64,000 nucleotides of DNA from Roseovarius faecimaris (GCF_009762325.1 NZ_CP034348.1:2858501-2922500); one strand, 5' to 3'. Numbered from the stretch's first letter, positions 16,764 through 27,412 are shown. Notes: generated from the sequence alone by a model not told the origin. Translations and numbers: made by a program.

Positions 16764-17158
16764 TACGCTCGGCACTTGCCGTTCTGCTCACGGTTCTTGC
16801 CCTGGCGGGGTGCCGGGCGGATGAAACCGTGACAGCCTATGGCGGGGCCGACAAGATCTGGCACCTTCAAAGCCTCGACGGCGACGCGTTCCAGGCCACT
16901 GCAACGCTCACCTTCCCCGAGCCGGGGCAAATCAGCGGTCAGGCGCCTTGCAACAGCTTCACCGCCACGCAATCGGCCCCTTATCCCTGGTTCACGACAG
17001 GCCCGGTCGCCTCGACACGCAGGGCTTGCCCCGCGCTGAAGGCCGAAACCGCCTTTCTCACCGCGCTCAGCGAGATGAGCCTCGTTGAGGTGCTGGGCGA
17101 CACGATGATCCTGAGCAACGATGCCGGTCGGCAGATGGTGTTCAAAGCCGCTTCATGA
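16760..17158 (+). CDS. META-domain lipoprotein (HslJ-like)
   Basis: 132 residues. A lipobox (LALAGC, Cys about 18) ends the signal sequence. The remainder matches the META/HslJ pattern: [30 protein letters not shown], then [20 protein letters not shown]. HslJ proteins sit in the outer membrane or periplasm and are linked to heat and novobiocin tolerance; the mechanism is unknown. It is coupled to the TetR gene and its 3' end overlaps the convergent recO by 17 bases. Confidence 0.75.
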   Translation: MIRSALAVLLTVLALAGCRADETVTAYGGADKIWHLQSLDGDAFQATATLTFPEPGQISGQAPCNSFTATQSAPYPWFTTGPVASTRRACPALKAETAFLTALSEMSLVEVLGDTMILSNDAGRQMVFKAAS

Positions 17159-17870
17159 ACTGATCGACAAAGCGCTGCCGTGCTTCGGGCAGTGGTTTGT
17201 GTCCAAGCTCGGGCGCAAGCTGGGTATGCAGGAAATGCCCGGTCACGCGCAAACCCTCGGCAATCTCCTCATCCGGGGCCGGTCCCTGACCCAAAAGACA
17301 GGGCGGCAGGGGCAGCAGCCGGTCCGCCCAGTCACCTGCCCCAGCGCGCGATACCGCCCGCCCGGTGCGCGGCGAGATGTAGCTCAGATCGTTCGCCTTG
17401 GCCCCGTTCACCGCGCAGGCGCTCAGATCCAAGCCAAAGCCCATCTCTTCGAGAAGGGCCAACTCCCAGTTGAGATAGGCCAGAGGCCAGAGCTCAGCCT
17501 GCCCCAGCAGATCAAGCAATGTCTCGGTGCGCCGGTAGAGGCGCGGGTGCGCTTCGCGCTCGGGCAGTGCAAAGAGCAGAAGCGCCGTCACCGCGTTCAG
17601 GCCCGCAAGCGACAGACGGTCACCCAGCGACGCCGCGGCGCGTGAGCGCAGCGGTTCGGCCTGAAAGGTGCCGATATGCTCCTCCAGCCGCGCCCGCCAC
17701 GCCAGATCGAGCTGCGCTCCCGGCTGCAGGACAGGGGCAAGTTTGCGCGAGGCCCCGCCCCGCACCACGCCTGCATGCCGCCCCCGCTCCGGCGTGAACA
17801 CCTCGATAATGGCCGAGGTCTCGCCGTGGGAGCGGGCCGCAAGCAATATCCCCTGATCGCGCCATTCCAT
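17142..17870 (-). CDS. recO: DNA repair protein RecO
   Basis: 242 residues. It begins [17 protein letters not shown], the usual RecO OB-fold start, followed by [20 protein letters not shown] and the helical C-terminal domain. RecO helps RecF/RecR load RecA on SSB-coated single-stranded DNA. The ATG at 17870 is chosen from the family start; the frame is open further upstream but without RecO-like sequence. In most relatives recO follows era directly; here the VWA gene on the opposite strand and the DUF1491 gene lie between. Confidence 0.9.
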   Translation of the reverse strand: MEWRDQGILLAARSHGETSAIIEVFTPERGRHAGVVRGGASRKLAPVLQPGAQLDLAWRARLEEHIGTFQAEPLRSRAAASLGDRLSLAGLNAVTALLLFALPEREAHPRLYRRTETLLDLLGQAELWPLAYLNWELALLEEMGFGLDLSACAVNGAKANDLSYISPRTGRAVSRAGAGDWADRLLPLPPCLLGQGPAPDEEIAEGLRVTGHFLHTQLAPELGHKPLPEARQRFVDQFMKRL

Positions 17871-18036
17871 CGACAGAACTGTTCCCTCTGTTGCGTGCAT
17901 CTCACACCAGCGCGCACCGCTTGCCAAGCCCAAGCCGCACACGCGGCGCCCAAGTTGCAGATCCCGATGGTGACAAACCCCTCCGCCATATGTTTGACTG
18001 TGCCCAGATTTGACAAACCTGATTGCGAGGCCCCCC

Positions 18037-20592
18037 ATGACCCGATTGAAACACACCCTCTTTGCCGCCTTTTTTGCCTGCGGCCTTGGCCCCGCGGCGC
18101 AGGCCGGTGAAAATGTCATGGTGGTGTTTGACGGGTCCAATTCCATGTGGGGACAGATCGACGGGGTGGCCAAGATCGAGATCGCCCGCAATGTGATGGA
18201 CAACCTTCTGGGCGACTGGACTGCGGAGCGCGATGTCGGCCTCATGGCCTATGGCCACCGCCGCCGGGGCGATTGCAGCGATATCCAGACCCTGGTCGAA
18301 CCCGGGGCGGACAACCGCAGGGACATACTGGCACGGATCAACGCCATCACCCCCACCGGCAAGACACCGTTGACCGATGCAGTAGAGCAGGCCGCCATCG
18401 CGCTGTCTTACACGGACCGGCCCGCCACGGTCGTGCTGATCTCTGACGGGCTGGAAAGCTGCGAACGCGATCCCTGCGCCCTGGCCGAAGCGCTGGAACA
18501 GCGCGGTGTGGAGTTTACCGCGCATGTGGTCGGCTTTGGCCTTGGCGGCGACGAGGATACCGCCTCACTTTCCTGCATCGCCGAGAAAACCGGGGGGCAG
18601 TTCCTCTCCGCCTCGAATGCCGAGGAACTGGGCGCGGCCCTGAGCGCGGTCGGCACCGCCGTCGCCCGGACACCGGACCCCGAACCGGTTGTCGAACCCG
18701 AGCCCGAGCCGGAACCGGAATTGCCTGAGGTGACGGTCACCGGGCCAGAAACGGCCATCACCGGATCGGATTTCGCTGTAAGCTGGAGCCCGGTTCTGGG
18801 AAAGGATGACTATGTGAGCATCGTGCCCGCCGGGTCAGAGGATGGCACCTATGGCAATTACACCGTAACCCGCGACAAGACCGAAGGCAGTCTGCGCGCC
18901 CCCGCCGATGCGGGTCTTTATGAGTTGCGCTATGTCGACCGCAGCACGACCGCGACGCTCGGCGCGGCGCCGATCGAGATCGTTGAGCCCGAGATCACCA
19001 TCTCCGCCCCCGAAGGGGTCATCACCGGCGCCGCATTCGAGGTCAGCTATACCGGCGCGGTGAACAAGGATGACTATGTCACCATCGTGCCCGTAGGCGC
19101 CGACGAGCGCAGCTATGGCAACTATCAGACCGTGCGCGACAAGAGCGAACGCACGCTCAGGGCCCCGGCAGAGCCCGGCCTTTACGAAGTCCGCTACATT
19201 CTGCGCGAAGGCAACAAAACCATGGCGCGCACATCCGTAGAGGTCACGCTGGCCGAGGTGACGATCTCGGGCCCGGCCTCGGTTCAGACCGGGCAGCCCT
19301 TCACCGTCAGCTATACCGGAGCCGTACACGAGGATGATTATGTGACCATTGTCCCCCTCGGGGCCGATGAGGGCAGCTATGGCAATTATCAGACCGTTCG
19401 CGACAGGACCGAGCGCGATCTCAAGGCCCCCGCAGAGCCCGGCATGTACGAGCTGCGGTATATCCTGCGCGAGGGCAACAAGACCATGGCAAGCGCGGCC
19501 ATCGAAGTGACCGACGCGCAGGTGACGCTCACGGGCCCTGCAAGCGCCGTCACCGGAGCCGAGATAGATGTACGCTGGTCCGGCGCCGTGGCGCAGGATG
19601 ACTATATCACCGTGGTGCCGATGGGGGCCGACGAGGGCGCGTTTGGCAACTATATCCTTGTCCGCGACAAGAGCGAAGGCGCGCTGCGCATGCCCGCCGA
19701 AACAGGGATGTATGAGCTGCGCTATGTTCTGCGGCAAGGGTCCAAGACGCTGGCCACGCACCCTATCGAAATCACCTTTCCCGAGGTCACGGTCAGCGGC
19801 CCGGCCACAGCCATCGCGGGTGCGGATATCCGCGTAAGCTGGACCGGGACAGTTTCGGAAAACGACTATATCAATATCGTGCCCGCCGGGGCGGATGAGG
19901 GGGCGTTCGGCAGCTATCAGCTGGTGCGCGACAAATCCGAGCTCAATCTGCAACTGCCGGGCGATCCCGGCCTTTACGAGCTCCGCTACGTGCTGCGTGA
20001 AGGATCAAGGACAATGGCAAGCCAGATGATCGAGGCCAAGCAAGCCGACGTCACTCTGGAGGCCGCCGACCAACTCCGCCTGGGCGACAAACTCCGCGTC
20101 AGCTGGTCCGGCACGGTGGGGGCGCGCGACTATATCAACCTTGTCCCCATGGGCAGCGACGAAGACGCCTTCGGAAGCTATTTCCAGGTGCGCGACAAGA
20201 CGCAGAATGACATGAAATCGCCCGATGCCACCGGGCTCTACGAGCTTCGGTACATGCTCCATGCCAACAATCGTGTTCTGGCACGCAGGACGGTCGAAGT
20301 TCTGGCCGCCGATGCCGCGCTGAATGCCGGGGCCAGCCTGAGCGCACCGGAAAGCGCAGCACCGGGCGCTATGGTCGAGATCGGCTGGAGCGTGGACAGC
20401 GACAGCGCCGATCAGCGGATCACCATCGCCAACCCCGATCAGGCGATCTTTACCTGGATCCGGGCGGTCAAGACCTCCGAGGGTCCGCCGGTGCAGATGC
20501 AGATGCCTGACCAGCCGGGGACCTACGAACTCAGGTTCCTTGATGTCAGCAACCAGGCCGTGCTGGCGCGTCAGGTCATCACGATCGAATGA
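18037..20592 (+). CDS. Exported VWA-domain protein with tandem ~88-residue repeats
   Basis: 851 residues. Signal peptide to about residue 23 (AQA), then a von Willebrand A domain of about 190 residues with an intact metal site (DGSNSM, a later Thr in PTGKTPL, and SDGLESC). A Pro-Glu linker (PEPEPEPE) leads into six clear tandem repeats of about 88 residues and a seventh diverged one. Each has a [13 protein letters not shown] core, a [13 protein letters not shown] segment and an [14 protein letters not shown] strand, an immunoglobulin-like pattern. It is likely a periplasmic or surface adhesion/scaffold protein. ATG 18037 has GAGG 6 bases upstream; an in-frame ATG at 18010 is less likely. It sits alone on the + strand inside the era-recO block. 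Confidence 0.8.
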   Translation: MTRLKHTLFAAFFACGLGPAAQAGENVMVVFDGSNSMWGQIDGVAKIEIARNVMDNLLGDWTAERDVGLMAYGHRRRGDCSDIQTLVEPGADNRRDILARINAITPTGKTPLTDAVEQAAIALSYTDRPATVVLISDGLESCERDPCALAEALEQRGVEFTAHVVGFGLGGDEDTASLSCIAEKTGGQFLSASNAEELGAALSAVGTAVARTPDPEPVVEPEPEPEPELPEVTVTGPETAITGSDFAVSWSPVLGKDDYVSIVPAGSEDGTYGNYTVTRDKTEGSLRAPADAGLYELRYVDRSTTATLGAAPIEIVEPEITISAPEGVITGAAFEVSYTGAVNKDDYVTIVPVGADERSYGNYQTVRDKSERTLRAPAEPGLYEVRYILREGNKTMARTSVEVTLAEVTISGPASVQTGQPFTVSYTGAVHEDDYVTIVPLGADEGSYGNYQTVRDRTERDLKAPAEPGMYELRYILREGNKTMASAAIEVTDAQVTLTGPASAVTGAEIDVRWSGAVAQDDYITVVPMGADEGAFGNYILVRDKSEGALRMPAETGMYELRYVLRQGSKTLATHPIEITFPEVTVSGPATAIAGADIRVSWTGTVSENDYINIVPAGADEGAFGSYQLVRDKSELNLQLPGDPGLYELRYVLREGSRTMASQMIEAKQADVTLEAADQLRLGDKLRVSWSGTVGARDYINLVPMGSDEDAFGSYFQVRDKTQNDMKSPDATGLYELRYMLHANNRVLARRTVEVLAADAALNAGASLSAPESAAPGAMVEIGWSVDSDSADQRITIANPDQAIFTWIRAVKTSEGPPVQMQMPDQPGTYELRFLDVSNQAVLARQVITIE
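18728..20310 (+). repeat. Six in-frame tandem repeats of about 264 bases
   Basis: Repeat units begin near 18731, 18994, 19258, 19522, 19783 and 20050, so the period is 261-267 bases (87-89 codons). Protein identity between neighbouring units is high in the middle of the array and falls at both ends. A seventh, weak unit follows from about 20314. Confidence 0.8.
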
Positions 20593-20625
20593 CTTTGCAG
20601 GGTGGGCGGGCAGCCCAGTTTGCGG

Positions 20626-20958
20626 TCAATCGCTCAGCCCCTGCTCGTCAAGCAGGTGCCGCCCGGCGCGGTCCTCGACCTCGATCACCCAGAGATCGGG
20701 GTCAAAACTCTTTTGCCGGTCGATGGCCGCATCCACCTCCCGCTCCTCCCCAGTGGCGAGCTCGGCCCAGTTGCGCGCCTCTGACATCAGATCAAAGCTG
20801 CGCTGAAACGCCGTGGCCTGCCCGTCGAGCGTGTTGAGCTTCACCAGAACCGCGCCCGCCGTATCATCCCCATGCGCGGTGACAAAGGCCGGGATATCCT
20901 GAAGCCGCAGGCGGGTGAGATAGGCCTGCACCCAGAATTCGGAGGTCAGTCGCGCCAT
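20626..20958 (-). CDS. DUF1491 family protein
   Basis: 110 residues beginning MARLTSEFWVQAYLTRLRLQDIPAFV, with the WVIEVEDRAGRHLL segment near the end, the pattern of DUF1491, a small alphaproteobacterial family without known function. It follows era on the same strand with a 42-base gap that holds copy 2 of the TTCATTGTTCC element. This location next to era is common in relatives. Confidence 0.75.
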   Translation of the reverse strand: MARLTSEFWVQAYLTRLRLQDIPAFVTAHGDDTAGAVLVKLNTLDGQATAFQRSFDLMSEARNWAELATGEEREVDAAIDRQKSFDPDLWVIEVEDRAGRHLLDEQGLSD

Positions 20959-20971
20959 CGGCGCACCTCCA

Positions 20972-20997
20972 TTTTGAGTATTTGGGGAACAATGAAA
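20972..20997 (-). repeat. Dispersed intergenic element, copy 2 (TTTCATTGTTCC...ATACTC)
   Basis: Read on the minus strand it is TTTCATTGTTCC, CCAA, ATACTCAAAA. It starts 3 bases after the era stop and ends 13 bases before the DUF1491 start, again in the sense direction of both genes. Confidence 0.6.
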
Positions 20998-21000
20998 GGG

Positions 21001-21906
21001 CTAGGTCGCATCTTTGAAATCAAGCCCCATCTCGGTATAGCGCTCCGCCTCATCCAGCCAGCCGGGACGCACTTTCACCTGCAGGAAAAGATGGATGCGC
21101 CGACCCAGGAATTCTTCCAGCTCGGCGCGCGCGGCGGTGCTGACGGCTTTCACTGTCTCGCCCTTCTTGCCCAGCACGATGCCCTTGTGGCCGTCGCGCG
21201 TGACATAGATCACCTGGTCGATACGCGCGGATCCGTCCTTGCGCTCTTCCCAGTTCTCGGTCTCGACGGTCAGCTGATAGGGCAGTTCCTGATGCAGGCG
21301 CAGGGTCAGCTTTTCGCGGGTTATCTCGGCAGCGATCATCCTGAGCGGCAGATCGGCGATCTGATCCTCGGGATAGAGCCACGGCCCCTCGGGCAGCTCT
21401 GCCTCAAGCCAAGTGCGCAGCGCATCGACGCCGTGGCCTTTTTCGGCGGAGATCATGAAGGTCTCGGCAAACTCGAACCGCTCGTTCAGAGCCTTTGTCA
21501 GGCCCAGCAATTCCTCGGCCTGCACCCGGTCGATCTTGTTGATGGCAAGCGCCACCTTGCGGCCCTTGGTGACGTCGGCAAGCCCCTCCAGGATGCGCTC
21601 CACGCCCTCGGTGATGCCGCGATGCGCCTCCACCAGAAGGACGATCACATCCGCATCCGCCGCACCGCCCCAAGCCGCGGCGACCATCGCGCGGTCCAGC
21701 CTGCGGCGCGGTTTGAAAAGCCCGGGCGTGTCCACGAACACAAGCTGCGACTCACCCTCCAGCGCCACACCGCGGATGCGCGCGCGAGTGGTCTGAACCT
21801 TGTGGGTCACGATCGACACCTTCGCGCCCACCATCCGGTTCAGCAGCGTGGATTTTCCGGCGTTGGGCTCTCCGATCAGAGCGATGAAGCCTGCGCGTGT
21901 GGTCAT
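21001..21906 (-). CDS. era: GTPase Era
   Basis: 301 residues. The G1 motif is GEPNAGKST, G3 is DTPG, G4 is NKID, and the C-terminal KH domain has the GKKGETVKAV loop. Era binds the 3' end of 16S rRNA and helps small-subunit assembly. It is in the usual place after rnc, 13 bases downstream of it, on the same strand as lepB and acpS. Confidence 0.97.
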   Translation of the reverse strand: MTTRAGFIALIGEPNAGKSTLLNRMVGAKVSIVTHKVQTTRARIRGVALEGESQLVFVDTPGLFKPRRRLDRAMVAAAWGGAADADVIVLLVEAHRGITEGVERILEGLADVTKGRKVALAINKIDRVQAEELLGLTKALNERFEFAETFMISAEKGHGVDALRTWLEAELPEGPWLYPEDQIADLPLRMIAAEITREKLTLRLHQELPYQLTVETENWEERKDGSARIDQVIYVTRDGHKGIVLGKKGETVKAVSTAARAELEEFLGRRIHLFLQVKVRPGWLDEAERYTEMGLDFKDAT

Positions 21907-21919
21907 GTTCGTCTCCGTC

Positions 21920-22603
21920 TCAATCGTCTACGGTCTGGTCAAGCAGGGCGCGCGCCGCCGCTTGCTCGGCCTGCCGTTTCGAGCCTGCCGTCGCCATCGC
22001 CGACAGCCCGCTGGAGAGCCGCGCCCGAATGGTGAATTGCGGCGCATGATCCGGGCCCGTGCGCGCCGTTTCCACGTAGTCAGGCGGCGGCAGCCCGCGC
22101 GCCTGCGCCCATTCCTGAAGCGCCGTCTTGGCGTCGCGCGCGTCGTCCTGCACATTATGCACCCGCGCGCCCCAGAGCCGCCGCACCAGATCGCGCGCCG
22201 CCGCAAAGCCCGCATCGCGATAGACGGCGGCTATCACCGCTTCCATCGCATCGCCAAGCAGCGCCTGTTTGCGCCGCCCGCCCGACATCATCTCGGACCG
22301 GCCGAGCTTCAGCACCTTGCCAAGGTCGATCTCGCGGGCAACCTCGGCGCAGGTCTCCTTGCGCACCAGCGCATTGAACCTCGGAGCCAGCTGGCCCTCG
22401 CTCGCCTCCGGATCCACTTCGAGAAGCGCCTCGGCCATCACCAGCCCAAGCACCCGGTCACCAAGAAACTCCAAGCGCTGGTTATCGCCCCGCGTGGCCG
22501 AGGACATGGACGCATGTGTGACCGCTCGCAGCAGCAGTTCCGGGTCGGCAAAGCTGTGGCCAAGCCGCGTTTCGAATGCCTTGAGATCCGCCGAGAGCTT
22601 CAT
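21920..22603 (-). CDS. rnc: Ribonuclease III
   Basis: 227 residues. The RNase III signature [25 protein letters not shown] is present (only the [10 protein letters not shown] core and the flanking acidic residues are diagnostic), followed by the second catalytic region [12 protein letters not shown] and a C-terminal double-strand RNA-binding domain ([15 protein letters not shown]). It processes rRNA precursors and other structured RNAs. Its start overlaps the upstream lepB-like stop by ATGA. Confidence 0.97.
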   Translation of the reverse strand: MKLSADLKAFETRLGHSFADPELLLRAVTHASMSSATRGDNQRLEFLGDRVLGLVMAEALLEVDPEASEGQLAPRFNALVRKETCAEVAREIDLGKVLKLGRSEMMSGGRRKQALLGDAMEAVIAAVYRDAGFAAARDLVRRLWGARVHNVQDDARDAKTALQEWAQARGLPPPDYVETARTGPDHAPQFTIRARLSSGLSAMATAGSKRQAEQAAARALLDQTVDD

Positions 22604-23631
22604 TGCACCCCTTTCAGAAACCGGCCCTTGCGCCAGGTCCAGGCCTTGAGCAGATGCGTGCCTGACGAAGAGAAAAGCACCAGCGCCACTTTGCCGACAA
22701 GCTCGTCTCGCGGGATCATTCCCAGCCCTCCGGCGGTATGCGGCAGCCGCGAGTCGGCCGAGTTGTCCCGGTGATCCCCGATGAAATAGTAATACCCGTC
22801 GGGAATCGTGACCGGCGCGATATTGTCCGTGGCATGCGGGCTGATATCCAGCACGTCATAGCGGCGACCCCCGGGCAGCGCCTCGGTCAGTTGCGTCTTG
22901 ATGCATGCCTCGTTTTCGTTCGGCTCATTGAGGCATCGCGGCATGATCCGCAGCGACCCTTGCGGCGCGAAGGCCTCGACAAACTCACGCGGCCTGTCCT
23001 GGGGTAGCGCGGCTCCGTTCAGAAAGACGACCCCGTCGCGCAGCTCGACGACATCACCCGGCATTCCGATCAGCCGCTTGATGAACTCCGCATCGCGATT
23101 GGGTTCACGAAACACCAGAATATCGCCGCGCTCGGGCTGATTTACCGGGATCACCGCAATGAAATCACCCACCAGCAGCGTAGGCTTCATCGACCCGGCC
23201 GGAATCCAGTAAGGGGCCCAGAAGGCCCGGGAAAGCAGCATCGCGCCAAAGGCCAGCGACACCGCGAAGCCAAGCCGCGAATAGCCTTTATCGGCGGCGG
23301 CGGTGAGGTCTCCACCCGGCTTGAAAGCGAGCAGGATGGTCAGGATCAGCCCGACGACCGGCAGGATCGCCACCCACATCAACCAGCCCGACCAGCCCAC
23401 GTCCCGCAGGCGGCGGCGGGTATGTCCTAGCCAGATCGGGAAGATCATCGTCAGCGCAACGAAAACCGCTGTATTGCCCCCGGAGAAGTTGCGCGTGACC
23501 GGGATCAGGGACGCAAGGCCAATTGCGGCAACACTGACGAGGATATAGGGCAAGCGCCCGGTGGTGCCTGACCAGTCGAAACCGCGCCGGATCAGGTTGG
23601 AGGCGGTGCTATTGCGCGCGGGCGTGTTCAC
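22600..23631 (-). CDS. lepB: Signal peptidase I paralogue fused to an N-terminal DUF805-like membrane domain
   Basis: 343 residues. About the first 115 residues look like DUF805 ([35 protein letters not shown]), a multi-helix membrane domain. The rest is a signal peptidase I: catalytic Ser in [10 protein letters not shown], catalytic Lys in [12 protein letters not shown], and [11 protein letters not shown]. It cleaves signal peptides at the outer face of the inner membrane. The start is GTG at 23631, overlapping the upstream lepB stop as GTGA. It follows a standard lepB, so the organism has a tandem pair. Confidence 0.85.
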   Translation of the reverse strand: MNTPARNSTASNLIRRGFDWSGTTGRLPYILVSVAAIGLASLIPVTRNFSGGNTAVFVALTMIFPIWLGHTRRRLRDVGWSGWLMWVAILPVVGLILTILLAFKPGGDLTAAADKGYSRLGFAVSLAFGAMLLSRAFWAPYWIPAGSMKPTLLVGDFIAVIPVNQPERGDILVFREPNRDAEFIKRLIGMPGDVVELRDGVVFLNGAALPQDRPREFVEAFAPQGSLRIMPRCLNEPNENEACIKTQLTEALPGGRRYDVLDISPHATDNIAPVTIPDGYYYFIGDHRDNSADSRLPHTAGGLGMIPRDELVGKVALVLFSSSGTHLLKAWTWRKGRFLKGVQ

Positions 23632-24464
23632 TCAAGCCCCTTGAAGAAGCGGTCGCCCCGCCAGGTCCAGAAAAACAGCATCGAGCGCCCCGAGGAGGAA
23701 AAGATCACCCGCCCGGCCCGCCCGATCAGGTTTTCATAGGGGACGAACCCAACCCCGCCCACGGTCTGGGGAAAGCGGCTGTCGGTTGAATTGTCACGGT
23801 TGTCACCCATGAAGAAGTAATGCCCCTCCGGCACGGTAAAGACACCGGTTGAATCCGAACGCTGCGTGGTGATGTTCAGGGTCACATAGCTACGCCCGCC
23901 GGGCAAGGTTTCCCGATGGCGCGACTTGAGGCACGCGGCCCCCTCACCCACCACGCCGTTTTCACAACGCGGGCGCCGTTGCATCGGTCCCTGGGCGGCG
24001 AATTCCTCTTCGAACGTGCCGGCATCCTCCACCTTCACCGCTTCGCCGTTGAGGTGAAGCACACCGTCCTTCATCTGCACGGTATCGCCCGGCAGGCCGA
24101 TCACGCGCTTGATGAAATCCGAGCCGTTCACCGGATGCCGGAAAACGATGATATCGCCACGCTCGGGCTCGCCCCCCATGATCCGGGTGTTGTCGCCGTC
24201 CATCCAGCCACAGATATCCTTGGCATCAATGTCGATGCCCAGCCGCTGGATGCGGACCGACGGACAAGAGGCATAGGAGTAGCCATAGACGAACTTGTTG
24301 ACGAAGAGAAAATCACCAATCAGCAGCGTGTCTTTCATCGACCCCGAGGGGATCCAGAAGGGCTGAAACAGGATCGTGCGGAAAATGCCGGCGATCACGA
24401 GCGCCCAGAAGACCGTTTTGATCGTCTCCCAGATGGCACTGCTTTTCTTGACGTCCGATGACAT
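23628..24464 (-). CDS. lepB: Signal peptidase I
   Basis: 278 residues with one N-terminal membrane helix (TVFWALVIAGIFRTILF). Catalytic Ser is in PSGSMKDTLL and catalytic Lys in DFIKRVIGLPGD; the GDNRDNSTDSR box follows. It removes Sec and Tat signal peptides. The order acpS-lepB-rnc-era is the standard alphaproteobacterial one, and this is the canonical copy; the next gene downstream is a diverged fused copy. Confidence 0.95.
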   Translation of the reverse strand: MSSDVKKSSAIWETIKTVFWALVIAGIFRTILFQPFWIPSGSMKDTLLIGDFLFVNKFVYGYSYASCPSVRIQRLGIDIDAKDICGWMDGDNTRIMGGEPERGDIIVFRHPVNGSDFIKRVIGLPGDTVQMKDGVLHLNGEAVKVEDAGTFEEEFAAQGPMQRRPRCENGVVGEGAACLKSRHRETLPGGRSYVTLNITTQRSDSTGVFTVPEGHYFFMGDNRDNSTDSRFPQTVGGVGFVPYENLIGRAGRVIFSSSGRSMLFFWTWRGDRFFKGLE

Positions 24465-24523
24465 GCATCACTCCGCTTATCGTCGATGGGTTCGGGGTTA
24501 CATGAGGGGTGGCTTGGGGGGTG

Positions 24524-24946
24524 TCAAGCCGTGGCGTCCGCGCGCGGGGCAATTGGGCGGGCTTCGATCACGACGAAAGCCTGCGCCCAGGGGTGATCGT
24601 CTGTGAGCGTGACATGGATGATTGCCTCATGGCCCTCCGGCGTCATCTCCGCCAACCGCTCGGCGGCCCATCCGGTCACATGCATGACGGGCTGGCCGGA
24701 GCGCAGATTGCTCACCGCCATGTCCTTCCAGGAAATCCCCATCCTGAGCCCGGTGCCCAGCGCCTTGGAACACGCCTCCTTAGCGGCCCAGCGCTTGGCA
24801 TAGGTGCCGGGCGTGTCTGCCCGGCGCTCGGCCTTGGCCTGTTCGACCTCGGTGAAGACCCGGTTGCGGAACCGGTCGCCAAACCGTTCCAGCGTCCCGG
24901 CAATGCGCTCGATATTGGCCAGGTCCGTACCGATACCGAGGATCAT
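24524..24946 (-). CDS. acpS: Holo-[acyl-carrier-protein] synthase
   Basis: 140 residues beginning [15 protein letters not shown], with the metal-binding Asp of GTD and the [16 protein letters not shown] block that carries the second metal ligand. It transfers 4'-phosphopantetheine from CoA to acyl carrier protein. It lies between pdxJ and lepB, as in relatives, although two extra small genes separate it from pdxJ. Confidence 0.95.
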   Translation of the reverse strand: MILGIGTDLANIERIAGTLERFGDRFRNRVFTEVEQAKAERRADTPGTYAKRWAAKEACSKALGTGLRMGISWKDMAVSNLRSGQPVMHVTGWAAERLAEMTPEGHEAIIHVTLTDDHPWAQAFVVIEARPIAPRADATA

Positions 24947-25032
24947 CGGGCCACCCGTCTGGTCAGGCCGCTATCGCGTCGGATCGCGCGGAAGTGGAGG
25001 GAAGGCGCACGCATCTGTCTCAAGCCCAGCCC

Positions 25033-25470
25033 CTATTGAAGCGCCGTCGCGATGGCGCCGGTGGCCTGGTTGAGAGTGAAACCCAGGCTTCGCGGAACAA
25101 CATTACCGCCTGTCCCCATCACGCCGACCTCCATGCCGAAGATCAGGCCGACCGCCGGGTCATAGCCCGCCGTCAGGCTTGTGAAATCCGCCTGGGCAAA
25201 GCCCATCCCCTGCCCCAGTCCCAGGGTCCGGCATTGCCGCCCGCCCACCTCATCATAGGGCGGCGACAGGATCAGCAGGTGAAACGCGCCCGCCGCGGGC
25301 TCGATCACGTCCAAAAGGGCCAGTCGCACCGCACCATTGGCAAAGGTCCGGCTATGTGCCTCCCACGGCTCGACAATGGCATCGGCCCGCGCGATCCAGT
25401 CGCATGGCCGCACCTCTTGCGCCGCGACCGGAGCGGCGAGACCCGCGAGAAGGAGGGCAAGCACCCTCAT
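25033..25470 (-). CDS. Exported protein of unknown function
   Basis: 145 residues with a clean signal peptide (cleavage after VAAQ region, about residue 18). The mature part has two cysteines (RPCDW and RQCRT). No family is recognised. It overlaps the membrane-protein gene upstream by 4 bases, so the two are co-translated between pdxJ and acpS. Confidence 0.6.
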   Translation of the reverse strand: MRVLALLLAGLAAPVAAQEVRPCDWIARADAIVEPWEAHSRTFANGAVRLALLDVIEPAAGAFHLLILSPPYDEVGGRQCRTLGLGQGMGFAQADFTSLTAGYDPAVGLIFGMEVGVMGTGGNVVPRSLGFTLNQATGAIATALQ

Positions 25471-25904
25471 TCCGCCTCTCCCCGATTGCGCATCAGGCTG
25501 AGCTGATTGCCCGCGCCCAGCCCCGCAAAGAAGCGATTGCAGATCAGATATCCGCCCGCATAGAGCCCCAGAAGGATCAGGAATTGCTGGCCCAGGAGGG
25601 GCGCAATGGCAAGCTTGTCAAACTCCGGCGCGAACCCGCTCGCGCCATAGGCCAGCGCCACGTTAAGCACCACGGCCACCCCGGTGGCAATCCATGTGAA
25701 ACCCCAGATCTCGCTGCTGTCGGGCTTGCGTTTCTGCGCCTTGGCGAATTGCTGACCTTCGATCAGGGCAGCGATCATCGCAGGCACCATCAGCTGCGCC
25801 GAGGAACCAAGGACCGTATCAAGATTGGTGTTGAGCGCCCGGACCGCCAGCGCCGCGCCAAGGGCGACCACCAGAAAGACCAATCCGTAGCGGATGTAAT
25901 TCAT
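25467..25904 (-). CDS. ABZJ_00895-like small membrane protein
   Basis: 145 residues with about four membrane helices ([15 protein letters not shown] at the start; [19 protein letters not shown] near the end) and a hydrophilic loop with [13 protein letters not shown]. The pattern resembles the ABZJ_00895 family of uncharacterised membrane proteins. It overlaps pdxJ by 4 bases upstream and the exported protein gene downstream. Confidence 0.65.
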   Translation of the reverse strand: MNYIRYGLVFLVVALGAALAVRALNTNLDTVLGSSAQLMVPAMIAALIEGQQFAKAQKRKPDSSEIWGFTWIATGVAVVLNVALAYGASGFAPEFDKLAIAPLLGQQFLILLGLYAGGYLICNRFFAGLGAGNQLSLMRNRGEAE

Positions 25905-26665
25905 ATGGCTGACCGGTATTCCGGGCCGCGCGCCTCGTCCATCAGACTGCGCATGTGACGGATGGCGGGCTCCAGACCCATGAAGATTGCCTCACCAATC
26001 AGGAAATGCCCGATATTGAGCTCCATCACCTGCGGGAAGGCCGCGATCGGCTGCACGCAATCATAGGTCAGCCCGTGACCCGCATGCACCTCCAGCCCCA
26101 GCGAATGGGCAAACTGCGCCATTTCCTTCAATGCCGCATATTCGCGGTCGCGCTCCTCAAATCGGCCTTCGGCATGGGCGTCGCAATAGGCGCCGGTATG
26201 CAGCTCGATCACCTCGGCCCCGATCCGGTGCGCCGCTTCGATCTGGCGCTTGTCGGCGGCAATGAAAATCGACACCCGGCAGCCAGCTTCGCGCAGGGGG
26301 GCAATGAAATGCGCCAGCCGGTTCTCCTCGCGCGCCACTTCCAGCCCGCCTTCGGTGGTGCGCTCCTCGCGCTTTTCCGGCACGATGCAGACCGCGTGCG
26401 GCTTGTGGCGCAGGGCAATCCGCTGCATTTCCTCGGTTGCGGCCATCTCGAAGTTGAGCGGCACCGAAAGCGCCTGCATCAGCCCGTCGATATCTGCATC
26501 CGTAATATGACGCCGGTCCTCGCGCAGATGCGCGGTGATCCCGTCGGCCCCCGCCTCTTCGGCCAGCTTGGCGGCCCTGACCGGATCGGGATAGGCCCCG
26601 CCACGCGCATTGCGCACGGTCGCCACGTGGTCGATATTCACCCCAAGGCGCAGTTTCCCTGACAT
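25901..26665 (-). CDS. pdxJ: Pyridoxine 5'-phosphate synthase
   Basis: 254 residues beginning with [19 protein letters not shown], the PdxJ signature start, and containing [21 protein letters not shown] and the GHGLTYDC region near the active site. It condenses 1-deoxyxylulose 5-phosphate with 3-amino-1-hydroxyacetone phosphate to give pyridoxine 5'-phosphate, the last step of DXP-dependent vitamin B6 synthesis. It heads the pdxJ-acpS-lepB run. Confidence 0.97.
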   Translation of the reverse strand: MSGKLRLGVNIDHVATVRNARGGAYPDPVRAAKLAEEAGADGITAHLREDRRHITDADIDGLMQALSVPLNFEMAATEEMQRIALRHKPHAVCIVPEKREERTTEGGLEVAREENRLAHFIAPLREAGCRVSIFIAADKRQIEAAHRIGAEVIELHTGAYCDAHAEGRFEERDREYAALKEMAQFAHSLGLEVHAGHGLTYDCVQPIAAFPQVMELNIGHFLIGEAIFMGLEPAIRHMRSLMDEARGPEYRSAI

Positions 26666-26736
26666 AATTCAGCTCCTTTGCAGACCGCACCAGTCTAGTG
26701 CCTTTGCCACCCCTCCCGCAACCGATGCGTCGAGGC

Positions 26737-27345
26737 TCAGAATTCCACCCCGCGCTGGGCGACGACCCCATCCTCGAACGGATGCTTTTTCAGCGTCATT
26801 TCGGTGACCAGATCGGCGGCGGCCAGAAGCTCGGGCTTGGCGTCGCGTCCGGTCAGGCAGACATGGGTCATCGCGGGTTTCTGCGTCAGCAGAAAATCGA
26901 CCACCTCATCGATATCGAGGTAATCATAGCGCAATGCGATATTGATCTCATCGAGCAGGACGAATTTGATTTCAGGGTCAAGGATCTGCTCCTTGGCGAT
27001 CTGCCATCCATTCTCTGCCGCTGCAATGTCGCGCTCGCGGTCCTGGGTTTCCCAGGTGAAGCCTTCGCCGGAGACAAAGAACCGGCACTCTTCAGCAAAG
27101 CGGTCGCGCAGGAATTTCTTTTCGCCGGTTTGCCAGTTGCCCTTGATGAACTGCACGACAGCGCATGGGATGCCATGCCCGATACACCGCATGATCATGC
27201 CAAACCCCGAAGAGGATTTGCCCTTGCCGTCGCCCGTATGCACGATGATGAGACCCTTTTTCTCTTTCTTGGTCTTCATCAACTCGTCGCGCGCAGCCTT
27301 GATCTTGCGCATCTTTTCATTGTGGCGGGCGTTGATATCGTCCAT
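26737..27345 (-). CDS. cobO: Cob(I)yrinic acid a,c-diamide adenosyltransferase
   Basis: 202 residues from ATG 27345, which has a GGAGA site upstream (a longer frame without a good start continues to 27402). The P-loop HTGDGKGKSS is diagnostic of CobO/BtuR; LLDEINIALRYDYLD and TGRDAKPELL follow. It adenosylates corrinoids for cobalamin synthesis or salvage. Other cobalamin-linked genes in the window are cbiB at 46151 and the hupE-cobW-cobN-like group at 53099-57262, so cobalamin genes are scattered here. Confidence 0.95.
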   Translation of the reverse strand: MDDINARHNEKMRKIKAARDELMKTKKEKKGLIIVHTGDGKGKSSSGFGMIMRCIGHGIPCAVVQFIKGNWQTGEKKFLRDRFAEECRFFVSGEGFTWETQDRERDIAAAENGWQIAKEQILDPEIKFVLLDEINIALRYDYLDIDEVVDFLLTQKPAMTHVCLTGRDAKPELLAAADLVTEMTLKKHPFEDGVVAQRGVEF

Positions 27346-27412
27346 GGCGCGTCTCTCCTGTTGGCAGAACCCCGACCCTAGGCCGTGCTGCCCTTGCGTC
27401 AATGCAAACCGG

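Noticed and set aside
18728..20310. Tandem repeats as a CRISPR or satellite array
   Set aside because: The period is a multiple of three, in frame, and protein-level conserved; it is an internal domain repeat.
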